This document shows, piece after piece, positions 1-7,891 of a DNA stretch of 64,000 bases. The notes under the pieces were generated by a model. It made no database searches and was not told the DNA's origin. It was given only the letters and a program-made list of their open reading frames with translations. Positions within the stretch are counted from its first letter, which is position 1. Every line of letters begins with the position of its first letter. The position numbers and the translations under genes are program-made. Origin of the DNA: Pseudomonas cichorii (GTDB taxonomy: Bacteria > Pseudomonadota > Gammaproteobacteria > Pseudomonadales > Pseudomonadaceae); NCBI RefSeq assembly GCF_003700275.1, contig NZ_RBRE01000083.1, forward strand, positions 1 to 64,000, given 5' to 3'.

Positions 1-223
1 AAACAGCGAGCCTTAATAGCAAAAGTTAGCCAACGCACGAGAGAGTTCATATTAAGCAAACTAAACTACCACCCCGAGCACTACACTTTAATTATCAAGA
101 TGCATAGCGCTTTCTGGAATCCACCCTCATACCGTTCAAAATATCTTCCAGAACAAAAATTATATATAAAATCAGTTACAATAAGCCTTTCCACATTATC
201 ACTCTAAAAAGCTACAACGCCTG
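1..223. other. AT-rich non-genic stretch at left edge
   Basis: No convincing intact gene is visible. On the minus strand a short frame from about 206 to 81 (GTG at 194) reads like protein (VERLIVTDFIYNF..., ending ALCILIIKV). It has no Shine-Dalgarno site and may be another relic of the decayed cargo region. A minus-strand ATG at 50 opens a frame that runs off the left edge after 16 codons (MNSLVRWLTF...), also without a clear ribosome site. Neither can be called a gene from this window alone. Base composition is much more AT-rich than the secretion genes. Confidence 0.3.
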
Positions 224-532
224 TTATTTTATTGTACACACAGGCTCACTGATCGCTCCATCCTTAATTTTAAACTTACATACACCAACCTGTTCTTTAT
301 CTTGACTTAGAGAAAGAAGTTTTAAGGTGAGATCCAGCTCGTCACTTGAAAAGTCTCCTTTTTCCAACCATACCTCAGTATAATCCGAAGTAAAATTTCT
401 TCCTGATAGACTACAAAACTCCTTGGTGTCATTCGCAATGCCGTCTCCACCAGGCTGAGTATCTGGACACTCACACACGGACTGCCTAGCACTTGATAGT
501 AACGGATCAGTTTTCCAGAAATCAAAGCGGTG
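224..532 (-). pseudogene. C-terminal fragment of an unknown Cys-containing protein
   Basis: This is an open frame of about 102 codons directly after an in-frame TGA (533-535). It has no ATG and no ribosome site; the only usable start inside it is GTG at 478, which would give 84 aa. The peptide has paired cysteines (VCECP, EFCSLSG, VGVCKF, EPVCTIK), is rich in Asp and Ser and has no signal peptide, so it looks like the C-terminal part of a secreted protein. It shares its frame with the end of the relic just upstream (533-870), so the two may once have been one gene interrupted by TGA. I do not recognise the family. Its place downstream of a T6SS effector suggests an immunity or cargo remnant; that is inference. 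Confidence 0.4.
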
Positions 533-870
533 TCAGCTTTGCATATATTTACAATGACTCTTTATTATTTTGCGCAAATGCATAACCTGAAAGAAAAAAC
601 CAAACATATTATAAACCTCACTATTCACTCCTATTAAATTACTGTAGTACATGGCCCCTAGCTCTAAATCAATAGCCCGTCGATCTGAAGCTCCTAAATC
701 ACTGATGACACATCAACCCACTTTATCAAATAGTTCTCACTCTTCATTTTGTACGATGCCTTTAAAAAACCAGCTTTATAGTCTAAAATTTCTGAAATAA
801 CACAGCATGGGGAAGAATTAATTTTTACAGGTTACGGCCGCTTGAGCACAGGTACAAATTGGAAATACAT
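533..870 (-). pseudogene. Decayed gene with in-frame stop and frameshift
   Basis: An ATG at 870, preceded by a GAGAGG ribosome site, opens MYFQFVPVLKRP and meets TAA at 832-834. The same frame then continues as protein-like sequence (VISEILDYKAGFLKASYK..., SENYLIKWVDVSSVI) until TAG at 694-696. The reading continues in another frame, open from 712, as SDLGASDRRAIDLELGAMYY...NMFGFFFQVMHLRKIIKSH and ends at TGA 533-535. Joining the two frames at about 697-712 gives one plausible polypeptide of roughly 110 residues with one nonsense and one frameshift lesion. The family is unknown. It lies downstream of the effector and its putative immunity gene, in the same AT-rich DNA, so an old immunity or cargo gene is a reasonable guess. 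Confidence 0.5.
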
Positions 871-957
871 TAAACCCTCTCACTCTTCACTCATTTTTAA
901 ATTATCAAAAAGAGAGCAGAGCTATTTCTGCTCCCATTATTTCCTGCTATAACAAAA

Positions 958-1674
958 TCACTTACTACTGCCCCCTTCGGACCTAGATAAATATTTATTT
1001 GCGGCTTTAGGTGTCAAATAATTTTGCGCTTTCAAATTAAATATTAAAGCAGGAGTAACGCAACCAGGCGCTAACACCCACTCATCCGGAATATCTTTCT
1101 CTAACGCCTCAGAGATCTTAGTTAATGAATCCCCGCCTTGATCAGCCACACAGTTACCATAAATATTGCCAAATAATTTCTCAGCATTATCATTATTTTC
1201 TAAAAGTGACTGATAACTTAATGAGGCCATTGGAAGAGCTGGACGTTGATAAAACGTCCCTGACAAGGAAATTTTATCAGCAGAAGCAATAGCCTCCTCT
1301 CTTGAGAAGAAGAACTGACCGTCTTTAAAGCTACCTATAATGTTTCTATCGTAACAAACACCTTTAGAAGGACTGCAAAAACGATACCGGAGCGAGATAT
1401 TACGATCAACAACTGAAAGTCCTTGAAAGATTTCTAGCCCTCCACTATTTTTTATAGTTTTGGGAACCAAGGTTTCATTCTTTAAAATTTCCTTACCTTT
1501 GGAAATCACACTAAAAGTATAAAACTCGCGACCTTCATCCGTAAGTTTTATCTGATCTACGCCCCCACCACCTGTCACATCCTGATTTATTATTACATAT
1601 TCTGCAGCGTGAGCCCCACACACAGAAAAACTAAAAAATGCCACTATCATTTTTTTATTGAAATATTTTTTCAT
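958..1674 (-). CDS. Exported protein of unknown family, putative immunity protein to the upstream effector
   Basis: The product has 238 aa. The chosen ATG at 1674 follows AGGA about nine bases upstream and begins a clear Sec signal peptide (MKKYFNKKMIVAFFSFSVCGAHA, probable cut after AHA). The mature protein has four cysteines (CSPSKGVC, NIYGNC, APGC) that could form disulphides in the periplasm. The start overlaps the last 20 bases of the effector gene, so the two are translationally linked. An exported protein encoded immediately after a peptidoglycan-degrading T6SS effector fits an immunity protein that neutralises the toxin in the periplasm. I do not recognise a family, so the role rests on position and export signal only. 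The gene is AT-rich, like its neighbours. Confidence 0.6.
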   Translation of the reverse strand: MKKYFNKKMIVAFFSFSVCGAHAAEYVIINQDVTGGGGVDQIKLTDEGREFYTFSVISKGKEILKNETLVPKTIKNSGGLEIFQGLSVVDRNISLRYRFCSPSKGVCYDRNIIGSFKDGQFFFSREEAIASADKISLSGTFYQRPALPMASLSYQSLLENNDNAEKLFGNIYGNCVADQGGDSLTKISEALEKDIPDEWVLAPGCVTPALIFNLKAQNYLTPKAANKYLSRSEGGSSK

Positions 1675-4600
1675 TTGTCCAAATCCTAGTAAATTGGGCT
1701 CGTCTATCGCCATAGCTATCGGTATGGCGGTTAATTTTAGCGGTAATAGCATTAACAAACTCCGCGGCCTCACCCTTATCGGCTATTTCGTAAAGCTTGT
1801 TTTTTAGCCAGAAAAAAACAGCTGATCTAGCAGCATATTTTGGCTCTTCAAGCAGATCTGGGTTGCTTACAAAATCAGTATTTTCTCCCGGCCAAATCTC
1901 AGGATAAAGACTTGTAAACTGGGTGTAATTATATCGCCCAGTCAGTTGCTTGAGTCCACGCCCTCTGTACTTCCAACCATCCCCACTTGCAATATTACCG
2001 TTACCTAAATCAGTAACACCTGAAACTCCGTTATATGCCCTATTGGCAATTTCCACTTGATTGGCAGATTGTATACCAGGCTTATATCCGTACAAATCTG
2101 CCTCTTCAGGTCGAGCACTGAAATAGGAAAACTTTGTCAATTTTTCAGGTCGATAGCTTAACGATTCGACAAGAGCATATCCATCACCAACTTCAATTCG
2201 TACTTGTGCAAAAAAATGACTCAGCCTAAGAGGAGTATCCAGCTTATATTCTGCCAATCTCGGATTAAGCTCATCTACCAACTGTTGTAATTTAGAGCTA
2301 TCCCCTGTAGTAAATACCTTTTTCAGCATTGCTAGAGTTAACTTCACACCTACTCCAGCCATTAAATTACATACAAAGCTAATAGGATGAAAATGCTTAA
2401 CTACTCCTCCCCCATCTCCAATTTTCGCATTGCCAGTCAGGTCATCCCAAAAAATCAATTTATCAATTCTTTCTTTTTCGTGCTTCAATACAGCAGGAGA
2501 GTCTTCTAACAACTCACTCAAACGAGACCACTTAGGAGCATCTGATTTCGACTTCCATTCCGTTGGATGATCTGCAATCAATTTCGACCAATGTTCTCTG
2601 AACTCCAAATTCTTCAAGGCGATAGGAAGGTCTTCCGCCGTTACCTTGCCGTCGTTATTTCCAAGTTTATCCAAATCGCTATAGATTGCCTTAAAAAAAT
2701 CAGGCATATCATCAATATCCAAAAACCCGTCAGATGTTTGATTGGTTTCTTTTACGATCTTAAACCCCAACAACTCCCAGTCATGCTGACTTATAAGCTT
2801 TGCTGACTCTTTCTTCAGCAAACCCGTTTTACTTTCTCCATTATCGACAACAGTAATTTCATACCAATCAACGGCATCCTTAAAAGCCACCGCTTTTCTT
2901 AATTCAACAAAATGCTCCTTGGACAACACCACTGTATCTGTTTGCGGGGCTTTTTTGCTCAATATAGTAGCCGCCGGCAAATGAATATATTGTTTACCGT
3001 CTTTCAACCCAGCTTGATTTTTTAGAAAAATCTCAACCTCAGAATCTGCTGAAAATATCTCAACATGAACCTGATATTTGCTCGAAACACCGCCATTAGG
3101 CCCAGAAATATTCTCATTAAGCCCAAGATAACCTATTGGATCTCCAGCCTTGATTGCCGTGCCCATAGGAACGACTTCATCAAATACTGAAGGTATAAGA
3201 TCTTGCCATTTAACAAATAGATTGGGAGAGACATCCTCTACGCACGCCCAGAAGGAGGAAGGTACAGGAACAGTGTGCTCTTTCAGCCCCGTAACGGGAC
3301 CTGAAGTGCTGGGCACAAATGTGCACTCTGCCATGCGCAGGGTTTTATCTCCCAGTCTGAGATTGAGAACTTTACCGCTGTCAAACTCAATCGTACTGTT
3401 TGTGCATAAAACCAGGGCTTTGGTCGCTCCTTGAGCCGTAGGGGCGCTGATCGGTACTCCGGACTCGGCACCCTGAGTCAGGGATGCCGGGGGCTGACGA
3501 AGGGTGAGGCCGCTTCCTGCGACGACTGCTCTCACCTTGCCTTTCCAGTAACCTGGCCGGGTTCTTTCTGGAGGAACGACTGCATTCCAGCTAGGGGCAC
3601 CGCCAGTTCTAGGATATGGCGCACCATTCTGTTTGTAGGCAAACCAGAACTCTTGCCCTTCGGTACGACCACCGACAGCACCTTTTATCAGCTTACCTTT
3701 GGCATGAATCTGGTCGGCATGCTCTTCCAGGATCTCAATTTCAGCGCCTGCTGAAATAGCGCCGTACTCCACGCAGTTTGGAGCATCCTTGATGTCACTT
3801 CGCGCCTTGAAGCCACTTGCGATCATGCTGATACGTGGTGCTGGTATTTCATCCGGTGATGCAGCATACCGATCATACGGCAGCAGGTGCATATACAAGC
3901 TGTAGAAGTTGAGCTTGTTCTGCTTGCCTTTATTAGGCCCCTCATCCGGGTTTGGAGGGGATTTGTATTCGTGCCGCACCAGGCAGAAGGAGTTGGAATA
4001 CTTCAGCTTCTTTTCGTTATCGCCAAACGTGGATTCCAGATAATCCTGATTCAGGCGATACGCGACCACCTCACCATCGGCCATGCAGCGGATGGGCTCG
4101 TTCGACACGCACTGTGGTGCGCTTTTGTCAGAAATATGGATACCGCCGTGCCAGAACTTGTTGCTGCCCAGAAGATAGTGACCGGAAGCTTCACCTTCCA
4201 GCGCCTTGTAGATTTCGTCCGCATCAGTGAACTGCTTACCGTCCGCCTTGCGGAACGGGTACTGGAAGTTCAACAAGGGAGCAGGCCCGGCAGGTGCTGG
4301 AGTCGGCGCTGGTGCTGGGGCCGGAGCAGGTGCTGGCGTGCCCCCTGTTCTGAACTCTTCCTTTGCTCTCAGGAATTTCGTCGGGACTGGCCAATAGTAA
4401 CTAAGAGGCGGTCTTGGACCAAAAACCGCAGTAGCATTACCACTACTCTGGGCGCCGAAAAAGTGTCCAGCCTGGGTCACAGGGTTATAGTCTTCAACAA
4501 TACCGGTATGAAATAGCGCTGCACCACCACGAACAGGAGCTATGTTGATCCAGAGCGCAATATCGCCCTTTTTCACATCCTGCGGTAAAACGGTCGTGTA

Positions 4601-4792
4601 ATAGGTCGAGTTATTCATCACTCGAGTATCTTCATACGGAATACTGTAACCAGCGCCTGTCAGCAGCAGGTTGACCATATGAGAACAATCAATCGCCTTT
4701 TTCCCCTGAAAGAGGGTGGAGCCATTGCCACCCATCTTATAAATATAATCGCCGCCGGTGTATCTGCTTTTTAAATCAAGTGGTTCTGTCAT
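1655..4792 (-). CDS. Multidomain peptidoglycan hydrolase, candidate T6SS effector (NlpC/P60-like, M23-like, GH19-like)
   Basis: The product has 1045 aa and no signal peptide. The ATG at 4792 follows AGGATG. Residues 1-145 resemble an NlpC/P60 amidase, with candidate catalytic C36 (AIDCSHMV), H95 (LFHTGI) and H110. A Pro-Ala linker lies at 152-170. Residues about 205-590 resemble a LytM/M23 endopeptidase: WHGGIH (H215, H219), DGEVVAYR, YMHLL (H302), AGDPIGYLG and QVHVEIF (H576). The zinc motifs are atypical, because the usual Asp and the first His of HxH are replaced. An EF-hand-like stretch lies near 686-722. Residues about 850-1045 resemble a GH19 chitinase/muramidase, with a candidate catalytic Glu at 867 and RGRGLKQLTG. 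The gene lies in the vgrG operon, so delivery on the VgrG tip into a target periplasm is the likely role. The 3' half is visibly more AT-rich than the vgrG side. Domain calls are from motif reading only. Confidence 0.75.
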   Translation of the reverse strand: MTEPLDLKSRYTGGDYIYKMGGNGSTLFQGKKAIDCSHMVNLLLTGAGYSIPYEDTRVMNNSTYYTTVLPQDVKKGDIALWINIAPVRGGAALFHTGIVEDYNPVTQAGHFFGAQSSGNATAVFGPRPPLSYYWPVPTKFLRAKEEFRTGGTPAPAPAPAPAPTPAPAGPAPLLNFQYPFRKADGKQFTDADEIYKALEGEASGHYLLGSNKFWHGGIHISDKSAPQCVSNEPIRCMADGEVVAYRLNQDYLESTFGDNEKKLKYSNSFCLVRHEYKSPPNPDEGPNKGKQNKLNFYSLYMHLLPYDRYAASPDEIPAPRISMIASGFKARSDIKDAPNCVEYGAISAGAEIEILEEHADQIHAKGKLIKGAVGGRTEGQEFWFAYKQNGAPYPRTGGAPSWNAVVPPERTRPGYWKGKVRAVVAGSGLTLRQPPASLTQGAESGVPISAPTAQGATKALVLCTNSTIEFDSGKVLNLRLGDKTLRMAECTFVPSTSGPVTGLKEHTVPVPSSFWACVEDVSPNLFVKWQDLIPSVFDEVVPMGTAIKAGDPIGYLGLNENISGPNGGVSSKYQVHVEIFSADSEVEIFLKNQAGLKDGKQYIHLPAATILSKKAPQTDTVVLSKEHFVELRKAVAFKDAVDWYEITVVDNGESKTGLLKKESAKLISQHDWELLGFKIVKETNQTSDGFLDIDDMPDFFKAIYSDLDKLGNNDGKVTAEDLPIALKNLEFREHWSKLIADHPTEWKSKSDAPKWSRLSELLEDSPAVLKHEKERIDKLIFWDDLTGNAKIGDGGGVVKHFHPISFVCNLMAGVGVKLTLAMLKKVFTTGDSSKLQQLVDELNPRLAEYKLDTPLRLSHFFAQVRIEVGDGYALVESLSYRPEKLTKFSYFSARPEEADLYGYKPGIQSANQVEIANRAYNGVSGVTDLGNGNIASGDGWKYRGRGLKQLTGRYNYTQFTSLYPEIWPGENTDFVSNPDLLEEPKYAARSAVFFWLKNKLYEIADKGEAAEFVNAITAKINRHTDSYGDRRAQFTRIWTNEKIFQ

Positions 4793-4808
4793 TTCTACAT
4801 CCTGCGAA

Positions 4809-5828
4809 TTAATAGCAATGGCTGGCTGTTGTGCGGTCAGCCGCCTGCGCCTTCAGACGTTGCACATTAGTAGCGGCGGTTTGATTACCTTTATCGGCGG
4901 CTAGACGATAACAAGCCATCGCTCTAGGTACGTCTTTAGTCCCCAATTTCCCTTCTTCAAAGACATAACCCAGGTAATTGATCGAATCGACAGAACCCAT
5001 GGATGCAGCTCGAACAAGCTCCTTTTCTGCCAGATCGGGATGTTGGCATACACCGTTGGCTGCAATGTCATTGCCGTAGCAGTAAAACGTCGACAGGCTC
5101 GCAGCCCCATCGGCAAGGGTCGTTGCAGCCGCTTTTAAAAGCGCCTCGACCTTTGCGGTCTCCAACTGCGGAGCCATGCCCGAAAGACTCAAACTTGCAG
5201 CATCTAGGCTGGCTTCAGGATCACCCGAAGCGGCAGCGCATAGATAGTTTTCCAGGGTGGCTTCAAACAATTCGGCAGTAAGCGGGTACTGCTCTGCCCC
5301 TGCGAGCCCGGAGTAAGCCTCAGCACGTTGATAGCAGTAATTTTCAGTACGACTCATGCCTGCTTTTTTTTCGGCTGAGAGGTTATTTTCACTGATCGAC
5401 CAGTCTTCCATTCCCCCAAGCACCCAGCACGCCTGGCGAGTAAAGTTGAAGATTTTGATATGGCTGTTACCGGCACGCTTATCAATGACATTGACGTGGG
5501 TGTCGTCCACGCTCTCAATGACAACGCCTTCAGTTTTATCCGAAGCCATCGGTGCCATCAGAGGAAAAGCCAGGTCTGTACTCTTCACCTGAATAGTCTG
5601 AGGCTCAAATTGATCAGGCTGTGCCGCAGGTTTCAGAACCAAAGTCGTTACCGTACTTGCCGTGAAGCGCTGCTGCACTTGCGGAGCAGTAGAAAACGCC
5701 GTGAGGAAGGTGGTGAACTCCTCGGATGGGCACTCATATGCACTGGCGGTGCCATGAAAAAGGCTGAGTCCTGACGCTGCAAAAAACATTGCAGCCAGTA
5801 GGCGTCTTTTCTTCAACACACGATTCAT
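4809..5828 (-). CDS. Exported Sel1-repeat protein between vgrG and effector
   Basis: The product has 339 aa. The chosen ATG at 5828 follows GAG; a GTG at 5837 overlapping the vgrG stop is an alternative. A Sec signal peptide (VLKKRRLLAAMFFAASGLSLFHGTASA) precedes a Cys-containing N-terminal domain. Helical repeats of Sel1/TPR type follow from about residue 200 (DPEASLDAASL, GSVDSINYLGYVFEEGKLG, VPRAMACYRLAADKGNQTAA). Sel1 proteins are protein-interaction scaffolds. Here, 16 bases before the effector gene, it could be a periplasmic immunity factor or an accessory to the effector. It is read through from vgrG with no gap. The exact role cannot be told from sequence. Confidence 0.65.
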   Translation of the reverse strand: MNRVLKKRRLLAAMFFAASGLSLFHGTASAYECPSEEFTTFLTAFSTAPQVQQRFTASTVTTLVLKPAAQPDQFEPQTIQVKSTDLAFPLMAPMASDKTEGVVIESVDDTHVNVIDKRAGNSHIKIFNFTRQACWVLGGMEDWSISENNLSAEKKAGMSRTENYCYQRAEAYSGLAGAEQYPLTAELFEATLENYLCAAASGDPEASLDAASLSLSGMAPQLETAKVEALLKAAATTLADGAASLSTFYCYGNDIAANGVCQHPDLAEKELVRAASMGSVDSINYLGYVFEEGKLGTKDVPRAMACYRLAADKGNQTAATNVQRLKAQAADRTTASHCY

Positions 5829-5833
5829 ATCAA

Positions 5834-7870
5834 TCACTCGGAAAACACAAAAAAAGCCTTCGGCTTAACTTTCTCAGGCGGTGTATTCACCGGCGCCTGA
5901 TCCATCAGACTCCCCGCCTTGTCCTTGTCCGCCGCACCCGGCAGCGTCGGCGGCTTGATGCCGATGCCGGTTCCGCTACCTGCCGAACCTCCGGCGTTCA
6001 CCTTGACCACCGGGCCGATCATCGTGATGCCGCCGGCATCCAGCTTGACGAAGCTGCCAGCCGCTTTCATGGTCAGTTCCATTCCGGCTTCGATGACGAT
6101 CTTGTCGCCCGCCTTGAGGTGGATTTCGTTGCCTGCCGAGGTGAGCAGCGCGGTGCCCAGCCTGACGTGCTGGTTCTGGCCGACGGTCAGGTGATCTTCC
6201 AGTTTCACTTCGGTCTTGCGGTCGGCGAAGGTGATGCGGTGTTCTTCGGCCTTGAGTTCGGTGTAGGTATTCTTCTCTACCGTGTCGTGACGTTCGTTGC
6301 CGATACGGATTTTCTGGTCATGTTCGATGTTTTCATCCCAGTCGCGCTGGGCGTGGATGAAGATCTGTTCTGCGCCTTTCTTGTCTTCGATGCGCAGTTC
6401 GTTGTAGCCGCCGCCCCCCGGGGAACTGAGGGTCTTGAATACGGTGCGGGTCTTGTTGGCCGGCAGCGCGTAGGGAACCTGGTTTTCCTTGTGGTACAGG
6501 CAGCCGCTGACCATTGGCTGGTCGGGATCGCCTTCAAAGAAGCTCACCAGCACTTCCATGCCGATGCGCGGGATGGCGATGGCGCCGTAGCCGTCGCCAG
6601 CCCAGCCAGAGGAGACGCGCAGCCAGCAACTGGTCTTGTCGTCGGCCAGGCCTTCGCGGTCCCAGTGGAATTGCACTTTCACCCGGCCGTACTGGTCGCA
6701 GTGAATCTCTTCGCCTTTGGGACCGGTGACCATTGCAGTCTGGCTACCGAGCACGCGGGGTTTGCTGTGCTCCAGCGCCGGGCGGTAGAAGACGTTCCAC
6801 GGCGTGGCGAGGAAGCGGTTGCGGTAACCCTGGTGGAAGTCGTCCTTGTTGTCGGTAGTGTCGCTGGTCACCGACTCTTCGAGTACTTGCGGCTGTTTGC
6901 CTTCGTGGAAGATTTCCGTCAGCAGCCACAGGTCGTTCCACTCGGTACGCGGATGCTCGGAGATTTCCAGAAAGTGGCCGCTGTTGAGGGTAGTCTGGTC
7001 GCCCCAGCCTTCGACTTGCTGATAGTCGGCACGGTGGCGTTCCAGTGCGCGCTGGCTGAGAAACTTGCCGCGGGCGCGATCCAGGAAGCGGCCTGGATAG
7101 TCGTAGTCTTCCAGATCCGGTTCGCTGCTTTCGTCGGCTGGCTTGTAGGCGGCTTCGAGTTGCAGGTTAGGCTTTTCAAAGTCGTAGTCGCGCCGGGTGA
7201 CGCGGCTGGTACGGGTTTCCAGGCGCAGCTTGAAGCCCTTGATGACCGGCTCGTCGGCGACCATGCCGCTGCCCTGCACGTAGGCCGTGGGCTGGCCGAG
7301 CTTGGGGAAGACGGTCTGGTCGTCGCCAAACACCAACAGGTGAGCGTCTTCACTGTGCTGGAAGTGGTAGTGAATACCCTCTTCCTCGCACAGGCGCTGG
7401 ACAAAGTGCAGGTCGGTTTCGTCGTACTGCACGCAGTACTCACGATCCGGGCATGGCTGGCTGAGCTGGAAGCTGTAGCCGTTGCTCTTGATACCGTGCT
7501 CTTCGAGGATCAACGCGATGATTTTCGGCGCCGACATCTGCTGGTAGATGCGCTGGTTGGTGCGGTGATGCAGGTACTGCAACTGCGGCACCAGCGACAC
7601 GGTATAGCGACTCAAACGCTTGCCGGCATCGCCCTGGGCGACGAGGTAAATCTGCCCGTGGATGCCGCTGCCCTGTGGATCGAACGCCAGGAACGCCTGC
7701 TTGTGCAGGAGCTGCTCCAGGTCCAGATCAGGGTTTTCGCTGACCAGTTCCAGGTCGAAACGATAGGGCTGGCTGATGCCTTCGGTACCCGTGAACGCCA
7801 ACACTTGCAGATCGCCCGTGTAGTCCTGGACGGTCAGGCTGAAGTGCGTTTCGTTAGAAGGGTTGAACAT
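5834..7870 (-). CDS. vgrG: T6SS spike protein VgrG
   Basis: The product has 678 aa. It forms the trimeric needle tip of the T6SS and carries effectors. It has the usual gp27-like N-terminal half (SLTVQDYTGDLQVLAFTG..., VQYDETDLHFVQRLCEEEGIHYHF), the OB-fold/gp5-like middle (VTGPKGEEIHCDQYGRVKVQFHWD, GMEVLVSFFEGDPDQPMVSG) and the DUF2345-type beta region (GDKIVIEAGMELTMKAAGSFV). A short extension follows at the C-terminus (about residues 630-678, Pro/Lys-rich, ending KAFFVFSE); such tails often dock cargo or a PAAR protein. The start follows GGGAGC. It begins 21 bases after stk1 and overlaps the region of the Sel1 gene start, so it is co-transcribed with its cargo. Confidence 0.95.
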   Translation of the reverse strand: MFNPSNETHFSLTVQDYTGDLQVLAFTGTEGISQPYRFDLELVSENPDLDLEQLLHKQAFLAFDPQGSGIHGQIYLVAQGDAGKRLSRYTVSLVPQLQYLHHRTNQRIYQQMSAPKIIALILEEHGIKSNGYSFQLSQPCPDREYCVQYDETDLHFVQRLCEEEGIHYHFQHSEDAHLLVFGDDQTVFPKLGQPTAYVQGSGMVADEPVIKGFKLRLETRTSRVTRRDYDFEKPNLQLEAAYKPADESSEPDLEDYDYPGRFLDRARGKFLSQRALERHRADYQQVEGWGDQTTLNSGHFLEISEHPRTEWNDLWLLTEIFHEGKQPQVLEESVTSDTTDNKDDFHQGYRNRFLATPWNVFYRPALEHSKPRVLGSQTAMVTGPKGEEIHCDQYGRVKVQFHWDREGLADDKTSCWLRVSSGWAGDGYGAIAIPRIGMEVLVSFFEGDPDQPMVSGCLYHKENQVPYALPANKTRTVFKTLSSPGGGGYNELRIEDKKGAEQIFIHAQRDWDENIEHDQKIRIGNERHDTVEKNTYTELKAEEHRITFADRKTEVKLEDHLTVGQNQHVRLGTALLTSAGNEIHLKAGDKIVIEAGMELTMKAAGSFVKLDAGGITMIGPVVKVNAGGSAGSGTGIGIKPPTLPGAADKDKAGSLMDQAPVNTPPEKVKPKAFFVFSE

Positions 7871-7891
7871 TGTTTGCTCCCTGTTCGGTAG

